A DNA stretch of 64,000 nt. Source: Streptomyces triticisoli. Its GTDB lineage: Bacteria > Actinomycetota > Actinomycetes > Streptomycetales > Streptomycetaceae. Made by a program: the position numbers and the translations under genes. The DNA lies in the NCBI RefSeq assembly GCF_003270085.1, contig NZ_QFDQ01000011.1, positions 1-64,000 on the forward strand, in the 5' to 3' direction. This document shows, one piece after another, positions 55,776 through 64,000 of this stretch (position 1 is the first letter of the stretch; every line of letters starts with the position of its first letter). The notes beneath the pieces were generated by a model. That model searched no databases and was not told the DNA's origin. It saw only the letters and a program-made list of their open reading frames with translations.

Positions 55776-57005
55776 GTGCGTCAACGTTCGCTCATCGCCA
55801 TCACCGCCGCGCTGGCAGCGGGAGCGCTCACCCTCACTGCCTGCGGCTCACGAGGCGGAGACAAGGGCTCGGACTCCGGCAACGGCGGCACCATCGTCAC
55901 CATCGGCGTCGACGCCCCGCTGACCGGCGACCTGTCCGCACTGGGCCTCGGCATCAAGAACTCCGCCGACCTGGCCGCCAAGACTGCCAACAAGCAGAAC
56001 TTCGTCAAGGGCATCACCTTCAAGATCCTGCCTCTCGACGACCAGGCGCAGCCCTCCTCGGGCCAGCAGAACGCCGTCAGACTCGTCGCCGACAAGACCG
56101 TCCTCGGCGCCGTCGGCCCCCTCAACTCCTCCGTCTCCGAGTCCATGCAGAAGGTCTTCGACGACGCGAAGCTGGTCCAGGTCTCCCCCGCCAACACCGG
56201 CCCCTCCCTCAGCCAGGGCCCCGACTGGCGGACCAAGAAGGTGCGCCAGTACAAGTCGTACTTCCGCACCTCGACCACGGACGCCATCCAGGGCCCGTTC
56301 GCCGCGCAGTACGTCTACAACGACGCCAAGAAGAAGAAGGTCTTCGTCATCGACGACAAGAAGACCTACGGCGCGGGCCTCGCCGGCACCTTCACCGAGG
56401 AGTTCAAGAAGCTCGGCGGCAAGGTCGTCGGCACCGAGCACATCAACCCCGACACCAAGGACTTCTCCGCGGTCGCCACCAAGGTCAAGAAGTCCGGCGC
56501 GGACGTCGTCTACTACGGCGGCGAGTACCCGCAGGCCGGCCCCCTCAGCAAGCAGATCAAGGCCGCCGGCGCCAAGATCCCGCTCGTCGGCGGTGACGGC
56601 ATCAACGACGCCGACTTCGTCAAACTGGCCGGCCCCGACAGCACCGGCGACCTCGCCACCTCCGTCGGCGCACCGGTCGAGGAACTCGACTCCGCCAAGC
56701 AGTTCGTGGCCGACTACAAGGCCGCCGGCTACAAGGAGGAGTACTCGGCCTACGGCGGCTACTCCTACGACTCCGCCTGGGCCATCATCGAGGCCGTCAA
56801 GAAGGTCGTCGAGGACAACGGCGGCAAGCTGCCCTCCGACGCCCGCGCCAAGGTCACCGAGGCCATGCAGAACGTCTCCTTCGACGGAGTGACCGGCAAG
56901 GTCTCCTTCGACGAGTTCGGTGACGCCACCAACAAGCAGCTCACCGTCTACAGGGTCGAGAACGGCGCCTTCACGTCCGTCAAGTCCGGCACCTTCACGG
57001 GCTGA
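55776..57005 (+). CDS. livK: Branched-chain amino acid ABC transporter, substrate-binding lipoprotein
   Basis: 409 residues. A lipoprotein signal peptide with lipobox ALTLTAC (Cys about 27) anchors the type I periplasmic-binding fold, which runs IGVDAPLTGDLSALGLGIKNS, DDQAQPSSGQQNAVRLV, VFVIDDKKTYGAGLAGTF, VVYYGGEYPQAGPLSKQI and YSYDSAWAIIEAVKKV. The specificity is inferred from family and operon: Leu, Ile, Val or related amino acids. GTG 55776 has AAAGGA 5 nt upstream. First gene of the livKHMGF operon. Confidence 0.93.
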   Translation: MRQRSLIAITAALAAGALTLTACGSRGGDKGSDSGNGGTIVTIGVDAPLTGDLSALGLGIKNSADLAAKTANKQNFVKGITFKILPLDDQAQPSSGQQNAVRLVADKTVLGAVGPLNSSVSESMQKVFDDAKLVQVSPANTGPSLSQGPDWRTKKVRQYKSYFRTSTTDAIQGPFAAQYVYNDAKKKKVFVIDDKKTYGAGLAGTFTEEFKKLGGKVVGTEHINPDTKDFSAVATKVKKSGADVVYYGGEYPQAGPLSKQIKAAGAKIPLVGGDGINDADFVKLAGPDSTGDLATSVGAPVEELDSAKQFVADYKAAGYKEEYSAYGGYSYDSAWAIIEAVKKVVEDNGGKLPSDARAKVTEAMQNVSFDGVTGKVSFDEFGDATNKQLTVYRVENGAFTSVKSGTFTG

Positions 57006-57115
57006 TCAACTCCTACCGCTCACCACACCGCGCGGGGCGCTGATCCACTGGCGCCCCGCGCACACTCGCATCCGGCCACAATTCGTCGAACATCCGAAGT
57101 CTCGGAGGACATGCG

Positions 57116-58048
57116 GTGAACGAACTGCCGCAGCAGCTGGTCAACGGCCTGCTACTGGGATCCATGTACGGGCTGGTCGCCATCGGCTACACAATGGTCT
57201 ACGGCATCGTCCAGCTCATCAACTTCGCCCACGGCGAGATCTTCATGACCGGCGCCTTCGGCGCGCTCTCGGTCTACCTGTGGGTACTTCCGAACGGCAC
57301 GTCCATGTGGATCGCCCTGCCGCTCATGCTCCTCGGTGCCGTCATCGTCGCCGTCCTCGTCGCCATCGGGGCGGAACGATTCGCCTACCGTCCCCTGCGC
57401 GGCGGCCCACGCCTGGCGCCCCTGATCACCGCCATCGGCCTCTCCCTCGCCCTGCAGCAGGCGGTGTGGGCCTGGTACCCGGAGGCCAAGTCCGCCCGCA
57501 CCTTCCCGCAGATCGCCGGAGGCCCCTTCGAGATCGGCAACGTCACCATCCAGACCGGTGACATCTTCGTCTTCTGCGCCGCCCCGATCAGCATGGCCAT
57601 CCTCGCCTACTTCGTCATGAAGACCCGCACCGGACGCGGCATGCAGGCCACCGCCCAGGACCCCGGCACCGCCAAACTCATGGGCGTCAACACCGACCGC
57701 ATCATCGTGGTCGCCTTCGCCCTCGGCGCCACCTTCGCCGCCGTCGGCGGCGTCGCCTACGGCCTCAAGTACGGCCAGATCGAATTCCGCATGGGCTTCA
57801 TCCTCGGCCTCAAGGCCTTCACCGCGGCCGTCCTCGGCGGCATCGGCAACATCTACGGCGCCATGATCGGCGGCGTCGTCCTCGGCGTCGCCGAAACCCT
57901 CGCCACCGCCTACATCTCCGACATCCCCGGCATGCACCAGTTCGGCAGCCAGTCCTGGGCCGACGTCTGGGCGTTCGTACTCCTCATCCTCGTGCTGCTG
58001 TTCCGGCCCCAGGGCCTGCTCGGCGAGCGCGTCGCGGACAGGGCGTGA
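57116..58048 (+). CDS. livH: Branched-chain amino acid ABC transporter permease LivH
   Basis: 310 residues with eight predicted membrane spans. LivH motifs: LLLGSMYGLVAIGYTMVYGI and QLINFAHGEIFMTGAFGAL at the N-terminus, and KAFTAAVLGGIGNIYGAMIG, the EAA-like loop that contacts the ATPases. GTG 57116 has GGAGGAC 5 nt upstream. Overlaps livM by 4 nt. Confidence 0.95.
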   Translation: MNELPQQLVNGLLLGSMYGLVAIGYTMVYGIVQLINFAHGEIFMTGAFGALSVYLWVLPNGTSMWIALPLMLLGAVIVAVLVAIGAERFAYRPLRGGPRLAPLITAIGLSLALQQAVWAWYPEAKSARTFPQIAGGPFEIGNVTIQTGDIFVFCAAPISMAILAYFVMKTRTGRGMQATAQDPGTAKLMGVNTDRIIVVAFALGATFAAVGGVAYGLKYGQIEFRMGFILGLKAFTAAVLGGIGNIYGAMIGGVVLGVAETLATAYISDIPGMHQFGSQSWADVWAFVLLILVLLFRPQGLLGERVADRA

Positions 58049-59883
58049 CACCGATGACCACACAGACCACCGCACCCGAAACCCCCAGCGCCCCCACCAC
58101 CCGCAACGAACCCACCGGGCTCATCCCCCTGCCGGAACACATCGGACGCGCCCTCGCCACCGGCGGCGCCCTCCTCACCGCCGCCTCCACCTTCCTCGCC
58201 TGGACCTGGACCTCCGCCTTCCCCGGCGACCTCACCGTCCATGGATACCCCGGCGGCCTCCAGGTACTCGTCCTCATCGGCGGAGTTCTGACCGCCCTCT
58301 TCGCCCTCTCCTCCTACGGCATCAAGGGCCTCGGCTGGCTCACCCCCGCCGGCGCCGACGCGGCCATCAAACTCACCGCCCTCGCCACCTTCGCCACCGC
58401 CTGGTACACGGTGCTCGCCATCAGCATCGAACTCGGCGGCGTCGTCAACCTCGAACCCGGCGGCTACCTCGCCGCCGCCGCCGGCCTCACCGCCCTCATC
58501 GGCGCCCTGGCCCTCCCCTTCGAACACCCCGCACCCGACCCCATCGACCCCGACGACAGCCGCTGGGAGCAGTTCAAGCACAAAACAGCCCACCGCTGGG
58601 AGACGTTCAAGGCGGTCTTCGCCACCGGCACCGCCCGCCCCGCGGGCAAGCTCCCGTCCTACGCCGAAATCCTCATCATCATCGCGGTCATGGCCATCGG
58701 CCTCACCGTCTTCACCTACGGCATCGGCACCCCCTACAGCGAACTCTTCATCGGCTTCCTCATCACCGTCGGCCTCTGCTTCACCGCACTCCTCAAAGCC
58801 GGACTGATGGCCCGCATCTCGGCCATCACCGCCAAACACCGCAACATCACCATGATCGGCGCCTTCGTCGCAGCCGCCGCCTTCCCCTTCACCCAGTCCG
58901 ACGACCAGTACGCGACCATCGGCGTCTACATCCTGATCTTCGCCACCGTCGCACTCGGCCTGAACATCGTCGTCGGCCTCGCCGGCCTCCTCGACCTCGG
59001 CTACGTCGCCTTCCTCGGCGTCGGCGCCTACACCGCCGCCCTGGTCTCCGGCTCGCCCTCCTCACCCCTGCCCATCCAAGTCCCCTTCTGGGCCTCGGCA
59101 CTGCTCGGCGCCTTCGTCGCCATGATCTTCGGCGTCCTCATCGGCGCACCCACCCTGCGACTGCGCGGCGACTACCTCGCCATCGTCACCCTCGGCTTCG
59201 GCGAAATCTTCCGCATCGCCGTCCTCAACACCGACGGCACCTCCGGACCCGACGTCACCAACGGCTCCAACGGCATCTCCTCCATCCCGAACATCAACAT
59301 CCTCGGCTTCGACTTCGGCCAGGAACACACCTTCCTCGGGTTCACCATCGCCCGCTTCGCCAACTACTTCCTGCTGATGCTCCTCATCACGCTGGTCGTC
59401 GTCGTGGTCTTCCGGCGCAGCAGCGACTCCCGCATCGGCCGCGCCTGGATCGCCGTCCGCGAGGACGAGACCGCCGCACGCGCCATGGGCATCAACGGCT
59501 TCCGCGTCAAACTCATCGCCTTCGCCCTCGGCGCCACCCTGGCCGGCCTCGCCGGCGCCGTCCAGGCCCACGTCACCTACACCGTCACCCCCGAGCAGTA
59601 CATGTTCGCCCACGTCGTCCCACCCAACAGCGCGTTCCTCCTCGCCGCGGTCGTCCTCGGCGGCATGGGCACCATCAGCGGCCCGCTCGTCGGCGCAGCC
59701 CTGCTCTACCTCATCCCGGCCAAGCTCCAGTTCCTCGGCGACTACCAGCTCCTGGCCTTCGGTCTCGCACTCGTCCTGCTGATGCGCTTCCGCCCGGAAG
59801 GCCTCATCCCCAACCGGCGCCGCCAGCTCGAGTTCCACGAGAACACGGAAGCACCCGCAGTCCTCAGCAAGGCAGGGGTCTGA
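58045..59883 (+). CDS. livM: Branched-chain amino acid ABC transporter permease LivM, long form
   Basis: 612 residues, about 190 longer than E. coli LivM. The first 190 residues contain a Thr/Ala/Pro-rich cytoplasmic start, then four hydrophobic segments (ALATGGALLTAASTFLAWTW, VLIGGVLTALFALSSYGI). The LivM core starts about 215: ILIIIAVMAIGLTVFTYGIG, LNIVVGLAGLLDLGYVAFLG and VVLGGMGTISGPLVGAALL with the ATPase contact. Starts at GTG 58045 (overlapping the livH stop) and ATG 58054 are possible; the first suits translational coupling. Confidence 0.92.
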   Translation: MTPMTTQTTAPETPSAPTTRNEPTGLIPLPEHIGRALATGGALLTAASTFLAWTWTSAFPGDLTVHGYPGGLQVLVLIGGVLTALFALSSYGIKGLGWLTPAGADAAIKLTALATFATAWYTVLAISIELGGVVNLEPGGYLAAAAGLTALIGALALPFEHPAPDPIDPDDSRWEQFKHKTAHRWETFKAVFATGTARPAGKLPSYAEILIIIAVMAIGLTVFTYGIGTPYSELFIGFLITVGLCFTALLKAGLMARISAITAKHRNITMIGAFVAAAAFPFTQSDDQYATIGVYILIFATVALGLNIVVGLAGLLDLGYVAFLGVGAYTAALVSGSPSSPLPIQVPFWASALLGAFVAMIFGVLIGAPTLRLRGDYLAIVTLGFGEIFRIAVLNTDGTSGPDVTNGSNGISSIPNINILGFDFGQEHTFLGFTIARFANYFLLMLLITLVVVVVFRRSSDSRIGRAWIAVREDETAARAMGINGFRVKLIAFALGATLAGLAGAVQAHVTYTVTPEQYMFAHVVPPNSAFLLAAVVLGGMGTISGPLVGAALLYLIPAKLQFLGDYQLLAFGLALVLLMRFRPEGLIPNRRRQLEFHENTEAPAVLSKAGV

Positions 59884-59886
59884 CCC

Positions 59887-61595
<1,709 letters not shown>

Positions 61596-61613
61596 ACGAG
61601 AACTGAAGGAGAA

Positions 61614-61645
61614 GGGCCCGCGCCCCCTCACGGGGACGCGGGCCC
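61614..61645. terminator. Bidirectional hairpin between livF and pdtaR
   Basis: GGGCCCGCG (61614-61622) pairs with CGCGGGCCC (61637-61645), extended by CCCC/GGGG with an A bulge. Convergent genes on both sides. Confidence 0.8.
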
Positions 61646-61660
61646 TCCCACGTCTGCGAC

Positions 61661-62335
61661 TCAGCCCTTGTCAGGCTTGGCAGCACCCTTCGCCGCCTTC
61701 TTCTCCTCGCTGTCCTGAATGACCGCCTCCGCAACCTGCTGCATCGACATACGACGGTCCATCGACGTCTTCTGGATCCAGCGGAACGCGGCCGGCTCGG
61801 CCAGCCCGTACTCCGTCTGCAGAACCGACTTCGCACGGTCCACCAGCTTGCGGGTCTCCAGCCGCTGGGCGAGGTCCGCGACCTCCCTCTCCAGCTCCTT
61901 CAACTCCGTGAACCGCGAAACGGCCATCTCGATCGCCGGCACCACGTCGCTCTTGCTGAACGGCTTCACCAGATACGCCATCGCACCGGCATCCCGAGCC
62001 CGCTCCACCAGATCACGCTGAGAGAACGCGGTGAGCATGAGCACGGGTGCGATCCGCTCCTCGGCGATCCTCTCCGCCGCCGAGATCCCGTCCAGCTTGG
62101 GCATCTTCACATCGAGGATCACCAGATCCGGCCGATGCTCCCGCGCCAGCTCCACGGCCCGCTCCCCGTCCCCGGCCTCCCCGACGACCCGGTACCCCTC
62201 CTCCTCCAGCATCTCCTTGAGATCCAGCCGGATCAGCGCCTCGTCCTCGGCGATGACGACCCGCGTCGTCAGCGGAGGCACGTGCGACTTGTCGTCATCG
62301 GACACGTCTACGGGCTGGGGCGACTCGGCGGTCAC
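61661..62335 (-). CDS. pdtaR: ANTAR-domain response regulator (PdtaR-like)
   Basis: 224 residues. Receiver domain: VVIAEDEALIRLDLKEMLEE (acidic pocket), PDLVILDVKMPKLDG with the phospho-acceptor Asp, VLMLTAFSQRDLVERARDAG and MAYLVKPFSKSDVVPAIEMA (Lys switch). A coiled linker leads to the ANTAR domain (LETRKLVDRAKSVLQTEYGL ... MDRRMSMQQVAEAVI), which binds paired RNA hairpins to prevent termination. Phosphorylation by a PdtaS-type kinase elsewhere is expected. GTG 62335 has GAGGAG about 9 nt upstream. The tail EEKKAAKGAAKPDKG is basic. Confidence 0.94.
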   Translation of the reverse strand: MTAESPQPVDVSDDDKSHVPPLTTRVVIAEDEALIRLDLKEMLEEEGYRVVGEAGDGERAVELAREHRPDLVILDVKMPKLDGISAAERIAEERIAPVLMLTAFSQRDLVERARDAGAMAYLVKPFSKSDVVPAIEMAVSRFTELKELEREVADLAQRLETRKLVDRAKSVLQTEYGLAEPAAFRWIQKTSMDRRMSMQQVAEAVIQDSEEKKAAKGAAKPDKG

Positions 62336-62437
62336 GGGGCGCGCTCCTCGGTCCAGGGCGGGGCAGTTACTGCTGACTATGCAGCCTACCTAGAGGCACG
62401 GAGCTGGGCTCACCCGGTACACTCACCGCAGTGCCTC

Positions 62438-62520
62438 GCCGGGTTGGTGGAACGGTATACACGGAGGTCTCAAACACCTCTGCCTGTGAGGGCTTGCGGG
62501 TTCGAATCCCGCACCCGGCA
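62438..62520 (+). tRNA. tRNA-Leu (anticodon CAA)
   Basis: 83 nt. Acceptor GCCGGGT (62438-62444) pairs with ACCCGGC (62513-62519), with discriminator A. The anticodon arm GAGGT-CTCAAAC-ACCTC gives CAA. A long variable arm (class II) precedes the T arm GCGGGTTCGAATCCCGC. The CCA end is not encoded. It reads UUG codons, rare in this GC-rich genome. Confidence 0.95.
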
Positions 62521-62526
62521 CGCTTG

Positions 62527-62564
62527 AAAGCGGAGGATCACGTTCGCGTGATCCTCCGCTTTTT
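62527..62564 (+). terminator. Rho-independent terminator after tRNA-Leu
   Basis: A 16-bp stem (62527-62542 with 62547-62562), UUCG loop and TTTTT run: a classical terminator, unusual here for its T-run, ending tRNA transcription 7 nt after the gene. Confidence 0.9.
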
Positions 62565-62602
62565 ACTACGCACGGACACGATCTGCAACGCAGAGTGGCC
62601 GC

Positions 62603-63382
62603 ATGGAACAGCACAGCCCTTCGATCCGCGCACAAGCCGTCGCACTCATGCGCCAAGGCGTCCCCAATCGCATAGTCGCAGCGCAGCTCAACGTGCCGCG
62701 CGGGACCGTCGGCTGGTGGCGCAGCGAGGACCGCAAGGCACGCGGCGAGGTCTACGAGCGGCCCAGTGACTGCCCCAGGTGCACTGGGCGCACCTTCGAC
62801 CAGATCGCGTACGCCTACCTGCTCGGTCTCTACCTCGGTGACGGACACATCATCTCCAAGTACAAGCAGCACCACCTGTCCATCTTCTGCGACGCGACGC
62901 AGACCGGTCTGATCGCCGCCGCCGAGGAGACCATGCGTAAGGTGATGCCGTTGACCAGTGTGAATCAGCGTCGTAGGTCCGGCTGCGTCGAGGTGAAGTC
63001 CCACACCATGCACTGGGTCTGCATGTTCCCCCAGCATGGCCCCGGCAGGAAGCACGAGCGGCGGATCGCCCTCGAGCCCTGGCAGCAGGAGATCGTCGAC
63101 GCGCACCCGTGGGAGTTCATCCGAGGCCTGATCCACTCCGACGGCTGCCGTATCACCAACTGGACGACTCGTCTCGTCGGCGGAGAGCGCAAGCGCTACG
63201 AGTACCCGCGGTACTTCTTCTCCAACAAGTCGGACGACATCCGGAAGCTCTTCGCCGACACCCTCGACAAGGTCGGCGTCGAGTGGACGACGTTGGCTCG
63301 AGGCAGCGATCCGTTCAACATCTCCATCGCCCGCAAAGCCTCCGTGGCCCTCATGGACGCCCACGTCGGTCCCAAGCACTGA
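62603..63382 (+). CDS. Free-standing LAGLIDADG-like protein with N-terminal HTH
   Basis: 259 residues. An N-terminal helix-turn-helix (RAQAVALMRQGVPNRIVAAQ, GTVGWWRSEDRK) precedes a CPRC pair (residues 57-60). Two LAGLIDADG-type motifs follow: YLLGLYLGDG (72-81) and FIRGLIHSDG (172-181), both with the acidic catalytic Asp, spaced about 100 residues as in single-chain homing endonucleases. It is not within an intron or intein. It may be a homing endonuclease, or a domesticated DNA-binding regulator; relatives near Streptomyces tRNA genes suggest a conserved location (recollection). Codon use is normal. Ribosome binding site weak. Confidence 0.85.
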   Translation: MEQHSPSIRAQAVALMRQGVPNRIVAAQLNVPRGTVGWWRSEDRKARGEVYERPSDCPRCTGRTFDQIAYAYLLGLYLGDGHIISKYKQHHLSIFCDATQTGLIAAAEETMRKVMPLTSVNQRRRSGCVEVKSHTMHWVCMFPQHGPGRKHERRIALEPWQQEIVDAHPWEFIRGLIHSDGCRITNWTTRLVGGERKRYEYPRYFFSNKSDDIRKLFADTLDKVGVEWTTLARGSDPFNISIARKASVALMDAHVGPKH

Positions 63383-63389
63383 CCAGGCC

Positions 63390-64000
63390 CTACTTGGGAC
63401 TGTCGTCCTCCCCGACGTGGTGGACCCGGACCAGGTTCGTCGTGCCCGGTACCCCCGGAGGGGAGCCCGCCGTGATCACCACCACGTCGCCCTTCTCGCA
63501 GCGGCCGTGTCTCAGGAGCAGCTCGTCGACCTGCTCGACCATCGCGTCTGTCGTGTCCACGCGCGGGCCCAGGAACGTTTCCACGCCCCACGTCGCGCTG
63601 AGCTGGGAGCGGGTGGCTGGCTCCGGGGTGAAGGCCAGCAAGGGGATGGGTGAGCGGTAGCGGGAGAGGCGGCGGGCGGTGTCGCCCGACTGGGTGAAGG
63701 CGACCAGGAACCTGGCGCCGAGGAAGTCGCCGATCTCCGCTGCCGCGCGGGCCATCGCGCCGCCCTGGGTGCGGGGTTTGTTGCGTTCGGTCAGGGGCGG
63801 CAGGCCCTTGGCGAGGAGGTCGTCCTCGGCTGCCGTGAGGATGCGGGCCATCGTCCTGACCGTCTGTACCGGGTGCTTGCCCACGCTGGTCTCGCCGGAG
63901 AGCATCACCGCGTCCGTGCCGTCGATGACCGCGTTGGCCACGTCGGAGGCCTCCGCGCGGGTCGGGCGGGAGCTGGTGATCATCGAGTCGAGCATCTGGG
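63390..64000 (-). CDS. pyk: Pyruvate kinase, C-terminal part (continues beyond the window)
   Basis: The last 203 residues are visible, beginning [20 protein letters not shown], then [19 protein letters not shown] (active-site region between barrel and C domain), and the C-terminal allosteric domain [35 protein letters not shown] and the closing [21 protein letters not shown]. Glycolytic conversion of phosphoenolpyruvate and ADP to pyruvate and ATP. The start lies outside the window. Convergent with the LAGLIDADG-like gene, 7 nt between stops. Confidence 0.97.
   Translation of the reverse strand, partial: QMLDSMITSSRPTRAEASDVANAVIDGTDAVMLSGETSVGKHPVQTVRTMARILTAAEDDLLAKGLPPLTERNKPRTQGGAMARAAAEIGDFLGARFLVAFTQSGDTARRLSRYRSPIPLLAFTPEPATRSQLSATWGVETFLGPRVDTTDAMVEQVDELLLRHGRCEKGDVVVITAGSPPGVPGTTNLVRVHHVGEDDSPK

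Noticed and set aside
57152..58075. 307-codon minus-strand frame under livH
   Set aside because: Gly/Asp/Glu-rich antisense shadow of a permease gene.

Overview
The window is a high-GC actinobacterial chromosome segment, almost certainly from Streptomyces. The evidence is third-position G/C codon use, many GTG starts, GGAGG-type ribosome binding sites, a WhiJ/AbaA-like XRE-DUF397-HATPase cassette, a mycothiol-dependent isomerase-family protein and an ANTAR response regulator. The order uvrA ... uvrB ... rpsA ... polA ... liv operon ... pdtaR ... pyk is the one I recall for the central chromosome of Streptomyces coelicolor and relatives. I could not check this against a database.

Layout. 0-3.1 kb: uvrA. 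3.3-5.5 kb: a DinB/mycothiol family protein, an MBL-fold hydrolase and aroQ. 5.5-10.9 kb: a metal and stress group of a CaCA cation/proton antiporter, a TerC protein behind a probable yybP-ykoY manganese riboswitch, a TerD/FtsK-like fusion and a TerD protein. 11-18.7 kb: uvrB, an MHYT sensor, a secreted glycerophosphodiesterase with a likely PHO box, an ogt-type DNA repair protein, a VOC protein, a uridine-kinase-like protein without a P-loop and a stand-alone GltD homologue.

18.7-35 kb is the accessory part. It has a SAM methyltransferase/DUF397/XRE operon facing a HATPase/hypothetical pair. Next comes a decayed stretch (22.2-24.1 kb) with a frameshifted ABC permease remnant and deletion scars of a second XRE/DUF397-HATPase cassette. 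Then come an SDR, an NDH-2-like flavoprotein, an FAD monooxygenase divergent from a TetR regulator, a nucleotidyltransferase, a RidA-GNAT pair, and a berberine-bridge-type oxidoreductase divergent from a MocR regulator. This last pair lies between two 36-bp imperfect direct repeats, one of them inside the prolyl aminopeptidase gene.

35-51 kb is mostly core: family-5-like uracil-DNA glycosylase, S4 protein, methyltransferase, TPR protein, coaE, PAC2 protein, rpsA with a strong promoter and a leader of about 200 nt, a methyltransferase without a canonical start codon, hrpB, a lytic transglycosylase, a DUF4184 membrane protein and polA. Hairpin-rich intergenic repeats lie on both sides of polA, including an 89-bp tandem repeat.

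51-64 kb: an FdhF/YdeP molybdoenzyme, a PaaI-type thioesterase, a single-pass membrane protein, the livKHMGF amino-acid ABC operon, the pdtaR antiterminator, tRNA-Leu(CAA), a free-standing LAGLIDADG/HTH protein and the 3' end of pyk.

The clearest things to follow up are the riboswitch with a 10-bp anti-Shine-Dalgarno hairpin before terC, the repeat-flanked oxidoreductase/MocR module, the decayed XRE/HATPase cassette, the methyltransferase that may start at ATC, and the tRNA-adjacent LAGLIDADG protein. Several genes, including uvrB, appear to be leaderless, with a -10 hexamer 6 to 8 nt before the start codon.
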